Assembly (NCBI GenBank): GCA_041920215.1
Contig: JAYRSJ010000001.1
Coordinates: 124,001 to 188,000 of the forward strand
Source of the DNA: JAYRSJ01 sp041920215
GTDB taxonomy: Bacteria; Pseudomonadota; Gammaproteobacteria; Burkholderiales; Burkholderiaceae_C
Length of the DNA: 64,000 nt
Direction of reading: 5' to 3'
In this document: positions 25,052 to 37,707 of the stretch, piece by piece
Numbering within the stretch: the first letter of the stretch is position 1
Layout of the letters: the number at the start of each line of letters is the position of its first letter
Notes under the pieces: model-generated
Told to the model about the DNA's origin: nothing
Seen by the model: only the letters and a program-made list of their open reading frames with translations
Database searches by the model: none
Translations under genes and position numbers: made by a program

Positions 25052-25813
25052 TCACAGCAGCGGCGCCGCAAAGCGCTCCAGCCGCGGCCGCCAGCCCGCA
25101 GCGGTATCGACCGAGAGCAGGATGCGATGCGCACGACCGGCCAGCAGCCGGCGCGGCACCGGGCCGAACACGCGCGAATCGGCGCTGTTGTCGCGGTTGT
25201 CGCCCAACATGTAGTAGTGACCCGGCGGCACGCGCAGCGGGCCGGCCGGGTCGGGCAGGCGAGCCTGTGCCGGCAGGCCCTCCAGCCATTGCACCGTACG
25301 GCGATGGCCGGCCACGGTCTCGGTGGCGCGGCGGGCGCCGAGCACCCAGCCCTGGCCCAGCGGCTCCAGCACGGAGCGCGGCTCGCTGTAGGCGGCCGCC
25401 TCGCCATTGATGCGCAAACCGCCGCGCCGCTGCCGCTGGGGCGGATGCGGGCCGGCATCGAACTCGACCAGGTCGCCGGGCAGCGCCACCAGGCGCTTGA
25501 TCAGGCGGCGGCCGTCCTGCGGAGAGAAGAACACCACCACATCGCCGCGCTGCGGCTCGCCGGTCGCCAGCAGGCTGATGTCGCTCACGGGCAGCTTGGC
25601 GTCATAGGCCAGGCGGTTCACCAGCACCACATCGCCCTCCAGGATGGCCGGGCGCATCGAACCGGTGGGCACCGGGTTCCAGTCGGCCACCGCGCTGCGC
25701 AGCAGGCCGAAGCACAGCAGGAAGACGAGAAAGCCGCGGTTGTCGCGCAGCCAGGCCAGGGCGCTGCCGCGCAGCGGCCGGAGCGTGGGGTCAGGTCTTG
25801 AGTGGAGATGCAT
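25052..25813 (-). CDS. lepB: Signal peptidase I
   Basis: A 253-residue inner-membrane serine protease that removes signal peptides from Sec and Tat exported proteins. One membrane helix spans residues 28-45 (FLVFLLCFGLLRS). The nucleophile S52 sits in PTGSMRP and the general base K106 in RRLIKRLVALPGD. Box E, GDNRDNSADSR, is near the end. The protein is shorter than the E. coli enzyme and has one rather than two membrane helices. Since it does not lie in the usual lepA-lepB-rnc cluster, it is probably a second signal peptidase I, perhaps with a special substrate. The start is at MHLHSRPD; an open extension to 25966 is not supported. Confidence 0.9.
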   Translation of the reverse strand: MHLHSRPDPTLRPLRGSALAWLRDNRGFLVFLLCFGLLRSAVADWNPVPTGSMRPAILEGDVVLVNRLAYDAKLPVSDISLLATGEPQRGDVVVFFSPQDGRRLIKRLVALPGDLVEFDAGPHPPQRQRRGGLRINGEAAAYSEPRSVLEPLGQGWVLGARRATETVAGHRRTVQWLEGLPAQARLPDPAGPLRVPPGHYYMLGDNRDNSADSRVFGPVPRRLLAGRAHRILLSVDTAAGWRPRLERFAAPLL

Positions 25814-25930
25814 GGCAGGCGGCCTCATCGTGCTGGGGATGCCCGCCATGCTGGCCCGGCGCCCCGCCTGCGCCGGGCGCCGGGCGGCGAATGGCAGATC
25901 CGGCGTCGTCAATGAGCGGCGGCGCAGGAT

Positions 25931-25980
25931 GAAAAGAAAAGGCCGCGCACCCTTGGCAGGATGCACGGCCTTCTTTCTTG
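25931..25980 (-). terminator. Rho-independent terminator of the glp transporter operon
   Basis: Read on the minus strand, an 11-base stem (25972-25962 with 25949-25939, one mismatch) ends in a T-rich run (TTTTCTTTT). It lies about 110 bases past the glpV stop, so it probably ends the glpD-to-glpV transcript. The same region is upstream of lepB, which is then likely to have its own promoter. Confidence 0.8.
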
Positions 25981-26011
25981 GCTCATGCAGGCCTGGCCTG
26001 CCCTGGACCCC

Positions 26012-26050
26012 GCCTCAGCCCAGGGCTGCGCGACAGGGCTGGGCTGAGGC
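26012..26050 (-). repeat. 12-base perfect inverted repeat after glpV
   Basis: GCCTCAGCCCAG and its exact complement CTGGGCTGAGGC are separated by 15 bases. There is no T run, so it is not a terminator by itself. It sits between the glpV stop (26091) and the true terminator. It may be a 3' hairpin that protects the binding-protein message from exonucleases. Confidence 0.6.
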
Positions 26051-26090
26051 AGGCGTCGGACAGTGCGCAGACACTGTCCTCGGCCAGGTC

Positions 26091-27833
<1,743 letters not shown>

Positions 27834-27916
27834 TCTTGTCTCCTCTGAATAGTCCCCCGAAAAGCGCGATGCGACCCTGGGGGAATGACGGGCCGAATCC
27901 ATGAAAGTCGTCCGGC

Positions 27917-27976
27917 TCGGGCGCTTGCAGGCGCCCGATCCTTCGCACGGCGTCGGGCAAGCCGCAGGGCTTGCCC
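27917..27976 (-). repeat. Two hairpins between glpU and glpV
   Basis: An 8-base perfect stem with loop TTGCAG (27917-27938) and a 9-base perfect stem with loop GCAG (27955-27976) lie in the 154-base glpU-glpV gap. There is no T run, so read-through is expected. They may stabilise one side of a processed transcript and allow a different level of GlpV from the membrane parts. Confidence 0.55.
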
Positions 27977-27987
27977 TCAGTCCGCGC

Positions 27988-28296
27988 TCAGCCCTTGCGC
28001 ATGATCAGCGCCAGCACGGCCATCGACACGACGAAGCTGATCCAGATGCTGGGCTCGCTCTCCAGCTGCCACCACTCGGCCATGCGGCCGGACAGGCCGA
28101 CGAAGGCCAGGTTGATATAGGCGGCGCTCAGCAGGCCGATGAAGAGCCGGTCGCCGCGGGTGGTGCGCAGCGGCAACCAGCCCTTGCGCAGCACGGTGGG
28201 CGATTTCAACTCCCAGACGGTCATGCCGGCCAGCATCAAGACGATGCAGACGAAAAACACCGCCACCGGCGTGGTCCAGTACATCCAATCGAACAT
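27988..28296 (-). CDS. glpU: Small membrane subunit of glycerol ABC transporter (DUF2160)
   Basis: A 102-residue membrane protein with about three hydrophobic helices (MFDWMYWTTPVAVFFVCIVLMLAG at the start, in part, and SIWISFVVSMAVLALIM near the end). Its motif set and place between glpQ and glpV match the DUF2160 / GlpU protein of rhizobial glycerol transport clusters. It may assist assembly of the permease or binding-protein docking; its role is unproven. AAGGAGAG precedes the ATG and overlaps the end of glpQ, so translation is probably coupled. Confidence 0.85.
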   Translation of the reverse strand: MFDWMYWTTPVAVFFVCIVLMLAGMTVWELKSPTVLRKGWLPLRTTRGDRLFIGLLSAAYINLAFVGLSGRMAEWWQLESEPSIWISFVVSMAVLALIMRKG

Positions 28297-28308
28297 CTCG
28301 GTCTCTCC

Positions 28309-29113
<805 letters not shown>

Positions 29114-29121
<8 letters not shown>

Positions 29122-29998
29122 GGGCGGCCTCCGTCTTTTCGGCCTGACCGAGGGCCTGCATCCAGTTGTAGAGGATGAAGCACAGCAGCAGGATGATCAG
29201 GAAGTAGATCAGCGAGAAGGCGGCCGCCGGGCCCAGGTCGAACTGACCCACCGCCTTCTGCGTCAAATACTGGCTGAGGAAGGTGGTGGCGTTGCCAGGG
29301 CCGCCGCCGGTCAGCACAAAGGGCTCGGTATAGATCATGAAGCTGTCCATGAAACGCAAGAGCACCGCGATCATCAGCACGCCGCGCATCTTGGGCAGCT
29401 GGATGTAGCGGAACACCGCGAACTTGCTGGCGCCGTCGATGCGCGCCGCCTGGTAGTAGGCATCGGGGATGGAGCGCAGGCCGGCGAAGGCCAGCAGCGC
29501 CACCAGCGGGGTCCAGTGCCAGACATCCATCACCAGCACGGTCAGCCAGGCATCGGTGGAGTTGCCGGTATAGCTGTAGTCCACGCCCAGCCATTGCAGG
29601 GCGGCGCCCAGCAGGCCGATGTCGGCGCGGCCGTAGATCTGCCAGATGGTGCCGACCACGTTCCAGGGGATCAAGAGCGACAGCGCGACGATCACCAGCA
29701 CCGCCGAGGACTTCCAGCCCTGGGCCGGCATCGAGAGCGCCAGCGCGATGCCCAGCGGGATCTCCACCGCCAGCACCGCCAGCGAGAAGCCCAGCTGGCG
29801 CCACAGCGCCGCATGCAGCTCCTCGTCGCGCATCACCGCGGCAAACCACTCGGTGCCGACGAAGACGCGGCGCTCGGGCGAGATGATGTCCTGCACCGAG
29901 TAGTTCACCACCGTCATCAGCGGCAGGATGGCCGAGAAGGCCACGCAGAGGAAGACCGGCAGCACCAGGAACCAGGCCTTCTGATTGATGGGTTTCAT
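29114..29998 (-). CDS. glpP: Glycerol ABC transporter permease
   Basis: A 294-residue inner-membrane permease with six helices, of the MalF-like type. The ATPase-contact loop reads IPDAYYQAARIDGASKFAVF. The first helix (AWFLVLPVFLCVAFSAILPL) and the last (FSLIYFLIILLLCFILYNWM) are clear. It overlaps glpT by 4 bases and glpQ by 8 bases, so the cluster is translated as a unit. It partners GlpQ in the channel. The same symbol is used for an unrelated antiterminator in Bacillus. Confidence 0.91.
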
Positions 29999-31122
29999 GG
30001 GGCCCCCACGCTTTCTTGTTTGAGGCTCATGATCAGTTCCTCGTTGCGGCCATAGAAGCAGCTGTGGCTGCCCAGCAGTTGCAGGCCTACCTCGCTGCCC
30101 ACCGTCGGGGGCAGGTCTTGCGCGGCCAGGCGCAGCTTGATCTCGCAGTCACCGGCGCGCGCCGTCACCAGCCAGTAGGTGCCCACGTCCTGCACCTTGG
30201 CCACACCGGCACGCAGCGTGCCGGCCGCGCCGGGCGGGGCCAGCTCCACATACTCGGGTCGCACGCCCAGCGTGAACTCGCCGGCACGCTCCAGCTGCTG
30301 GTAGAGCACGCCGAAGTCCAGCGCGGCCAGGTCCTGCCCGGCGACCTCCAGCATGCCGCCCTTCTTGAAGCGCCCCGGCAGGAAGTTCATGCCCGGCGAG
30401 CCGATGAAGTTGCCGACGAACATATGTTGCGGCCGCTCGAACAGCGCATCGGCCGAGCCCACCTGCACCGCGCGGCCGCGACTCATCACGACGATCTGGT
30501 CGGCGAAGGTCAGCGCCTCCACCTGGTCATGGGTCACATAGATCAGCGTGAGCTTCAGCTCATGGTGAATCTGCTTGAGCTTGCGGCGCAGCTGCCATTT
30601 CAGATGCGGGTCGATCACGGTCAGCGGCTCATCGAACAGCACCGCCGAAACGTCCTCGCGCACCAGGCCGCGGCCCAGCGAGATCTTCTGCTTGGCGTCG
30701 GCCGTCAGGCCGGCGGCGCGCTGATTGAGCTGGCCGCTCATCTCCAGCATCTCGGCAATCCGGCCGACCCGCTCCCTGATCCGGGCCGGAGCCACGCCGC
30801 GGTTCTTCAGCGGAAAGGCCAGGTTCTCGGCCACCGTCATCGTGTCGTAGATCACCGGGAACTGGAACACCTGGGCAATGTTGCGGGCCTGCGGCGACAG
30901 CGTGGTGACGTCGCGGCCGTCGAAGCTCACCGTGCCCTGCGAGGGCCGCACCAGGCCCGAGATGATGTTGAGCATCGTCGTCTTGCCGCAGCCCGAGGGG
31001 CCCAGCAGCGCATAGGCACCGCCGTCCTCGAAGCTCATCTTCAGCGGCAGCAGCGCGTAATCCGCATCGCTCTGCGGATTGGGGCGGTAGGCATGGGCCA
31101 GGTCGAGGTCAATGCGTGCCAT
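29995..31122 (-). CDS. glpT: Glycerol ABC transporter ATPase with altered signature motif
   Basis: A 375-residue ATPase. Walker A is GPSGCGKTT and Walker B is VSAVLFDEPLTVID, followed by the H-loop THDQVEAL. The ABC signature is unusual: LTADAKQKISLGRGL in place of LSGGQ-QRVA. With GlpS, which has the normal signature, it probably forms a heterodimer with one full and one degenerate ATP site. A C-terminal regulatory (TOBE-like) domain includes EFTLGVRPEYVEL. The ATG at MARIDL is two bases past the glpS stop, which ends just before it. The symbol follows rhizobial use and is not the E. coli glycerol-3-phosphate antiporter. Confidence 0.89.
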   Translation of the reverse strand: MARIDLDLAHAYRPNPQSDADYALLPLKMSFEDGGAYALLGPSGCGKTTMLNIISGLVRPSQGTVSFDGRDVTTLSPQARNIAQVFQFPVIYDTMTVAENLAFPLKNRGVAPARIRERVGRIAEMLEMSGQLNQRAAGLTADAKQKISLGRGLVREDVSAVLFDEPLTVIDPHLKWQLRRKLKQIHHELKLTLIYVTHDQVEALTFADQIVVMSRGRAVQVGSADALFERPQHMFVGNFIGSPGMNFLPGRFKKGGMLEVAGQDLAALDFGVLYQQLERAGEFTLGVRPEYVELAPPGAAGTLRAGVAKVQDVGTYWLVTARAGDCEIKLRLAAQDLPPTVGSEVGLQLLGSHSCFYGRNEELIMSLKQESVGAP

Positions 31123-31123
31123 C

Positions 31124-32191
<1,068 letters not shown>

Positions 32192-32194
32192 CGT

Positions 32195-33778
32195 TCAGTC
32201 TTTCCCAACGGTATTGGTCCCGAACCAGGCCGCCACCGCGGCGCACTGGGCCGGGCTGTAGTGCAGGCCCAGCTTGGAGCGGCGCCACAGCACATCGTCG
32301 GCGCTGCAGGCCCATTCCTCGCGCTGCAGATAGCGCAGCTCGATCTCGTGCAGCCCCGGCGCCACCTCCGGGCCCAGCTCGGCCAGGCTGGTCGCAGCGC
32401 CCAGCACGCGGCTGATGCGGGCGCCATAGGCGCGGCACAGCCGGCGCGTCAGCGCCGGCGGCAGATAGGCATGGCGCTGCTGCACGGCGGCCACCAGGCG
32501 CTCGAAATCGGTGTCGGGCCGCTGGGCCGCACCGATCCAGGCCGACAGATCGCCGCCCGGCAGATGGGCCCGCTCGGTCCAGGGCTGGCGTTGCTCACCC
32601 AGCATCTCACCCACCAGGTCGGCGGCATCCTCGGCCAGCTTGCGGAAGGTGGTGATCTTGCCGCCCCAGACCGAGAGCAGCGGCGCGCCCTGGGTATTGC
32701 TCTCCAGCAGATAGTCGCGGGTGACCGCGGAGGGGTCGCCCGAGGCATCGTCCAGCAGCGGGCGCACGCCGGCATAGCTCCAGACCACATCGCTGGGCTG
32801 CACCGGCTTCTCGAAGTAACGGCTGGCCTGCTCGCACAGATAGGCGATCTCCTGCGCGTCGATCTGCGCCTTGGCATAGCCGGCCAGCGCATCCGGCGCC
32901 AGCTCCACATCGGTGGTGCCGATCAGCGTGTAGTCCTGCTCGTAGGGGATCGCGAAGATGATGCGCTTGTCGGGGTTCTGGAAGATGTAGGCGTGGTCAT
33001 GGGCGAAGCAGCGCCTGACGATGATGTGGCTGCCCTTGACCAGGCGCAGGCTCTTGGTGGCCAGTGCCTCACCCTGGGCCGGCCGGGCGATGCTGCGCAG
33101 AAAGCTCTCGGCCCAGGGGCCGGCCGCATTGACCAGCGCACGGGCTTGCACCCGGCGCTCGCCCTGCGGGGTCGAGACGGTAGCGCTCCAGCCGCTGGCG
33201 CTGCGCTGCACCGCGGTGACCGGCGAGCGCGTCAGCAGCTCGGCGCCCTTCTCGCGCGCGTCCAGCGCATTGAGCAGCACCAGGCGGGCATCGTCCACCC
33301 AGCCGTCCGAATAGACGAAGCCGCGACGGTATTGCGCCTTCAGCGGCTGGCCCAGCGGCGAGCCGCGCAGCTGCACGCCGGTCGAGCCCGGCAGCACCTC
33401 GCGACGCGCCAGATGGTCGTAGAGGAACAGACCCATGCGGATCATCCAGGCCGGTCGCATCGCCGGGTCATGCGGCATCACGAAGCGCAGCGGCCACATG
33501 ATGTGGGGCGCGCTCTTGAGCAGCACCTCGCGCTCCTGCAGCGCCTTGCGCACCAGCGAGAACTCGTAGTACTCCAGATAACGCAGGCCACCGTGGATCA
33601 GCTTAGTGGACGAGGAGGAGGTGTGGGCCGCGAAGTCCGAGGCTTCAGCCAGCAGCACCCGCCAGCCCCGGCCGGCCAGGTCGCGGGCGATGCCGGCGCC
33701 ATTGATGCCGCCGCCGACGACGAGCACGTCGCAGGCCTGGGCGTTCGCGGCAGCGTTGGGGGCGTGGGGGCTGTTCAA
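32195..33778 (-). CDS. glpD: Glycerol-3-phosphate dehydrogenase, FAD-dependent
   Basis: A 527-residue flavoprotein that oxidises glycerol-3-phosphate to dihydroxyacetone phosphate at the inner membrane and passes electrons to quinone. The FAD-binding motif DVLVVGGGINGAGIARDL is at the N-terminus, and HTSSSSTKLIHGGLRYLE follows, which is the GlpD hallmark. Other marks are LVNAAGPWAESF and YAGVRPLLDD. No ATG gives a sensible length, so the TTG at 33778 with AGGAG upstream is chosen. The AT-rich region further up (with KRKKKNK in frame) is clearly non-coding. It heads the leftward glp operon. Confidence 0.93.
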   Translation of the reverse strand: MNSPHAPNAAANAQACDVLVVGGGINGAGIARDLAGRGWRVLLAEASDFAAHTSSSSTKLIHGGLRYLEYYEFSLVRKALQEREVLLKSAPHIMWPLRFVMPHDPAMRPAWMIRMGLFLYDHLARREVLPGSTGVQLRGSPLGQPLKAQYRRGFVYSDGWVDDARLVLLNALDAREKGAELLTRSPVTAVQRSASGWSATVSTPQGERRVQARALVNAAGPWAESFLRSIARPAQGEALATKSLRLVKGSHIIVRRCFAHDHAYIFQNPDKRIIFAIPYEQDYTLIGTTDVELAPDALAGYAKAQIDAQEIAYLCEQASRYFEKPVQPSDVVWSYAGVRPLLDDASGDPSAVTRDYLLESNTQGAPLLSVWGGKITTFRKLAEDAADLVGEMLGEQRQPWTERAHLPGGDLSAWIGAAQRPDTDFERLVAAVQQRHAYLPPALTRRLCRAYGARISRVLGAATSLAELGPEVAPGLHEIELRYLQREEWACSADDVLWRRSKLGLHYSPAQCAAVAAWFGTNTVGKD

Positions 33779-33938
33779 GCGAGTCTCCTGACGAATCGAT
33801 GGATTCGTTATTTTGTTCTTCTTTTTTCTTTTTAGCGCGTTTCGGTGCGTTTTAACTGAGGGTAATCCCTCGTGACGCTTCGTTTTGCTTCCATTTAGGC
33901 TCGCTGCCGCTGCGAAAACGCGCCCTACACTCCCGGCC
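33779..33938. promoter_or_regulatory. glpD/glpR divergent control region
   Basis: This 160-base gap is markedly AT-richer than its surroundings (a T-rich run near 33810-33835) and should hold promoters for both the glpD operon and glpR-glpK. It contains several TTCG-type repeats and the inverted repeats ACGAATC-GATG-GATTCGT (33791-33808) and GAGGG-TAAT-CCCTC (33858-33871). GlpR, encoded at its right edge, is the expected ligand-controlled repressor. Confidence 0.7.
33791..33808. promoter_or_regulatory. Inverted repeat upstream of glpD, GlpR operator candidate
   Basis: ACGAATC and GATTCGT form a perfect 7-base inverted repeat with a 4-base centre. It directly abuts the glpD ribosome site (33784-33790). 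DeoR-type repressors such as GlpR often bind repeats with TTCG cores, so this is a good operator candidate. An alternative is an mRNA hairpin that affects glpD translation. Confidence 0.5.
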
Positions 33939-34706
33939 ATGATCCCCACCAACCCGCGCCAGAACGACTTGCTGCAAGAGGTGCGCGCCCGCGGCTCGAC
34001 CAGCGTCGAGGCCCTGGCCGAGAAGTTCGGCGTCACGCTGCAGACGGTGCGCCGCGATGTGCAGCGCCTGGCCGAGGCCGGCCTGGTGACACGTTTTCAC
34101 GGCGGGGTGCGCATCCCGTCCAGCACCACCGAGAACATCGCCTACCGCCAGCGCCAGGCCCTGCAGGCCGACGGCAAGGCCCGCATTGCCCGTGCGATCG
34201 CCGCGCGCATTCCGAGCGGCTGCTCGCTGATCCTGAACCTGGGCACCACCACCGAGGCGGTGGCCCGCGAGCTGCTGCAGCACAAGGGCCTGCGCGTCAT
34301 CACCAACAACCTCAATGTCGCCACCATACTGAGCGACAACCCCGACTGCGAGCTGGTGATGGTGGGCGGCTCGGTGCGGCACCGCGACCGCGGCGTGGTC
34401 GGCGAGGCGGCGGTGGACTTCATCCGCCAGTTCAAGGTCGACATCGGCCTGATCGGCATCTCGGGCATAGAGAGCGACGGCAGCCTGCGCGACTTCGACT
34501 ACCGCGAGGTGATGGTGGCCCGCACCATCATCGAGCACTCACGCGAAGTCTGGCTGGCCGCCGACGCCAGCAAGTTCAACCGCCCGGCCATGGCCGAGGT
34601 GGCGCGCCTGCCCCAGATCGACCTGCTGTGCACCGACGCGCCGCCGCCCCAGCCCTACCCGGCCTTGCTGGCGGACGCCGGCGTCGAGCTGCTGGTGGCG
34701 GCCTGA
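33939..34706 (+). CDS. glpR: DeoR-family repressor of glycerol genes
   Basis: A 255-residue repressor. The N-terminal winged helix-turn-helix (TSVEALAEKFGVTLQTVRRD, then RLAEAGLVTRFHGG) is the DeoR signature. The C-terminal sugar-phosphate-binding domain has LGTTTEAVAREL, ITNNLNVATIL and WLAADASKFNRPA, typical of GlpR. The usual effector of GlpR is glycerol-3-phosphate, which lifts repression. The gene starts the rightward transcript with glpK 35 bases further on, and shares its control region with the glpD operon. Confidence 0.93.
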   Translation: MIPTNPRQNDLLQEVRARGSTSVEALAEKFGVTLQTVRRDVQRLAEAGLVTRFHGGVRIPSSTTENIAYRQRQALQADGKARIARAIAARIPSGCSLILNLGTTTEAVARELLQHKGLRVITNNLNVATILSDNPDCELVMVGGSVRHRDRGVVGEAAVDFIRQFKVDIGLIGISGIESDGSLRDFDYREVMVARTIIEHSREVWLAADASKFNRPAMAEVARLPQIDLLCTDAPPPQPYPALLADAGVELLVAA

Positions 34707-34741
34707 GCCGGCCCTTCCCGAATCTGCCAGGGAGCACAACC

Positions 34742-36235
<1,494 letters not shown>

Positions 36236-36255
36236 GCCGCAGCCACCCAGGCTCA

Positions 36256-37707
36256 TCAGACATGCAGGGCCTGCCCCAGCGCCCGCAGCGCGGCCTCCTG
36301 CACCGCCTCGCCCAGGGTCGGATGGGCATGGATGGTATGGGCCACATCCTCCAGGCGCGCGCCCATCTCCAGGCTCTGGCCGAAGGCCGCGCTGAGCTCG
36401 GACACCGCCGCGCCCACCGCCTGCCAGCCCAGGATCAGATGGTTGTCGGCCCGGGCCACCACCCGCACAAAGCCCTCGGGCGCCTCCAGTGACAGGGCCC
36501 GGCCATTGGCCGCAAAGGGGAAGCTGGCCTGGACGATGCTGTGCCCGGCCGCCTCGGCACTGGCCGGCGTGTGGCCCGCCACCACCAGCTCGGGATCGGT
36601 GAAGCAGACCGCCGGTATCGCCGCCGGCTCGAAGCGCCGCGCCTGGCCGGCGATCAACTCGGCCACCATCTCGCCCTGGGCCATGGCCCGATGCGCCAGC
36701 AGAGGCTCGCCGGCCAGATCGCCGATGGCCCAGACGTTCTTCATCGAGCTGCGGCATTGGGCGTCGATGCGCACGGCGGCGCCGTTCATGTCCAGCATCA
36801 GCCGCTCCAGCCCCCAACCCTGGACGCGCGGGCGCCGGCCCACGGCCACCAGCACCTTGTCGGCCGGCAGCTCCAGCAGCTGGCCCTGCGGATCGCGCAG
36901 GCTCAGCGCATCGCCGGCCGCATTCAGGCCCTCGACCCGGTGGCCCAGCTTCAGCGCGATGCCCAGCCGCTCCAGCGATTGCGCCACCGGCCTGACCAGC
37001 TCGGCGTCGTAGGCCGGCAGCACCCGGTCCTGCGCCTCCACCACGGTCACCTCGGCGCCCAGCTTGCGCCAGGCCGTGCCCAGCTCCAGGCCGATATAGC
37101 CGGCGCCCACCACCACCAGGCGGCGCGGCAGCTCGGTCCAGCCCAGGGCCTCGGTGGACGAGACCACCCGGCCGCCGCCGGCACCGAAGGGCAGGCCCGG
37201 CAGCGCCAGCTCCTGCGAGCCGGCCGCCAGCAGCAGATGCTCGCACTGGATGCGCTGCGGCGCGCTGGGGTCGGCGCCCGCGGCCGCACGGATCTCGACC
37301 GTCTTGCCGTCGACGATCTCGGCCCAGCCCTGGATCAGGCGCACGCCGCGCTTCTTCAGCAGCGCCGCGACGCCGCCGGTCAGTTTGGCGACGATGCCGG
37401 CCTTCCAGGCCTGGGTGCGCCCGAGGTCAAGATTGAGGCCGCTGACCGAGATGCCCAGCACCGAGCCGCCCTCGGCCTGCTGGCGCGCCGCCGCATAGGC
37501 ATCGGCCGCATGGATCAGGGCCTTGGACGGGATGCAGCCGATGTTCAGGCAGGTGCCGCCCAGCGCGGCGCCCTCGACCAGGGTGGTGGCGATGCCCAGT
37601 TGGGCCGCGCGCAACGCCGCCACATAACCGCCGGGGCCGCCGCCGATGATCAGCAGCTGGGTTTGGGTGTAGACAGGAGGCATCTTGCTTTCCCCTTCTG
37701 CGCTCAT
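36256..37707 (-). CDS. lpd: Dihydrolipoyl dehydrogenase (E3) of bkd complex
   Basis: A 483-residue flavoenzyme that reoxidises the dihydrolipoamide of the branched-chain 2-oxoacid dehydrogenase complex. It has the FAD motif LLIIGGGPGGYVAALRAA, the redox disulfide GGTCLNIGCIPSKAL, the NAD motif VVVGAGYIGLELG and the catalytic HAHPTLGEAVQEA near the C-terminus. The ATG at 37707 overlaps the bkdB stop as ATGA. A second ATG (37683) with AAGGGGAAA in front is a fair alternative. It is the last of four bkd genes, as in Pseudomonas (where it is called lpdV). Confidence 0.93.
   Translation of the reverse strand: MSAEGESKMPPVYTQTQLLIIGGGPGGYVAALRAAQLGIATTLVEGAALGGTCLNIGCIPSKALIHAADAYAAARQQAEGGSVLGISVSGLNLDLGRTQAWKAGIVAKLTGGVAALLKKRGVRLIQGWAEIVDGKTVEIRAAAGADPSAPQRIQCEHLLLAAGSQELALPGLPFGAGGGRVVSSTEALGWTELPRRLVVVGAGYIGLELGTAWRKLGAEVTVVEAQDRVLPAYDAELVRPVAQSLERLGIALKLGHRVEGLNAAGDALSLRDPQGQLLELPADKVLVAVGRRPRVQGWGLERLMLDMNGAAVRIDAQCRSSMKNVWAIGDLAGEPLLAHRAMAQGEMVAELIAGQARRFEPAAIPAVCFTDPELVVAGHTPASAEAAGHSIVQASFPFAANGRALSLEAPEGFVRVVARADNHLILGWQAVGAAVSELSAAFGQSLEMGARLEDVAHTIHAHPTLGEAVQEAALRALGQALHV

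Noticed and set aside
32195..34036. Long version of glpD starting at 34036
   Set aside because: It would include the AT-rich control region (lysine-rich translation) and overlap the start of glpR. The TTG at 33778 with AGGAG fits the family length.
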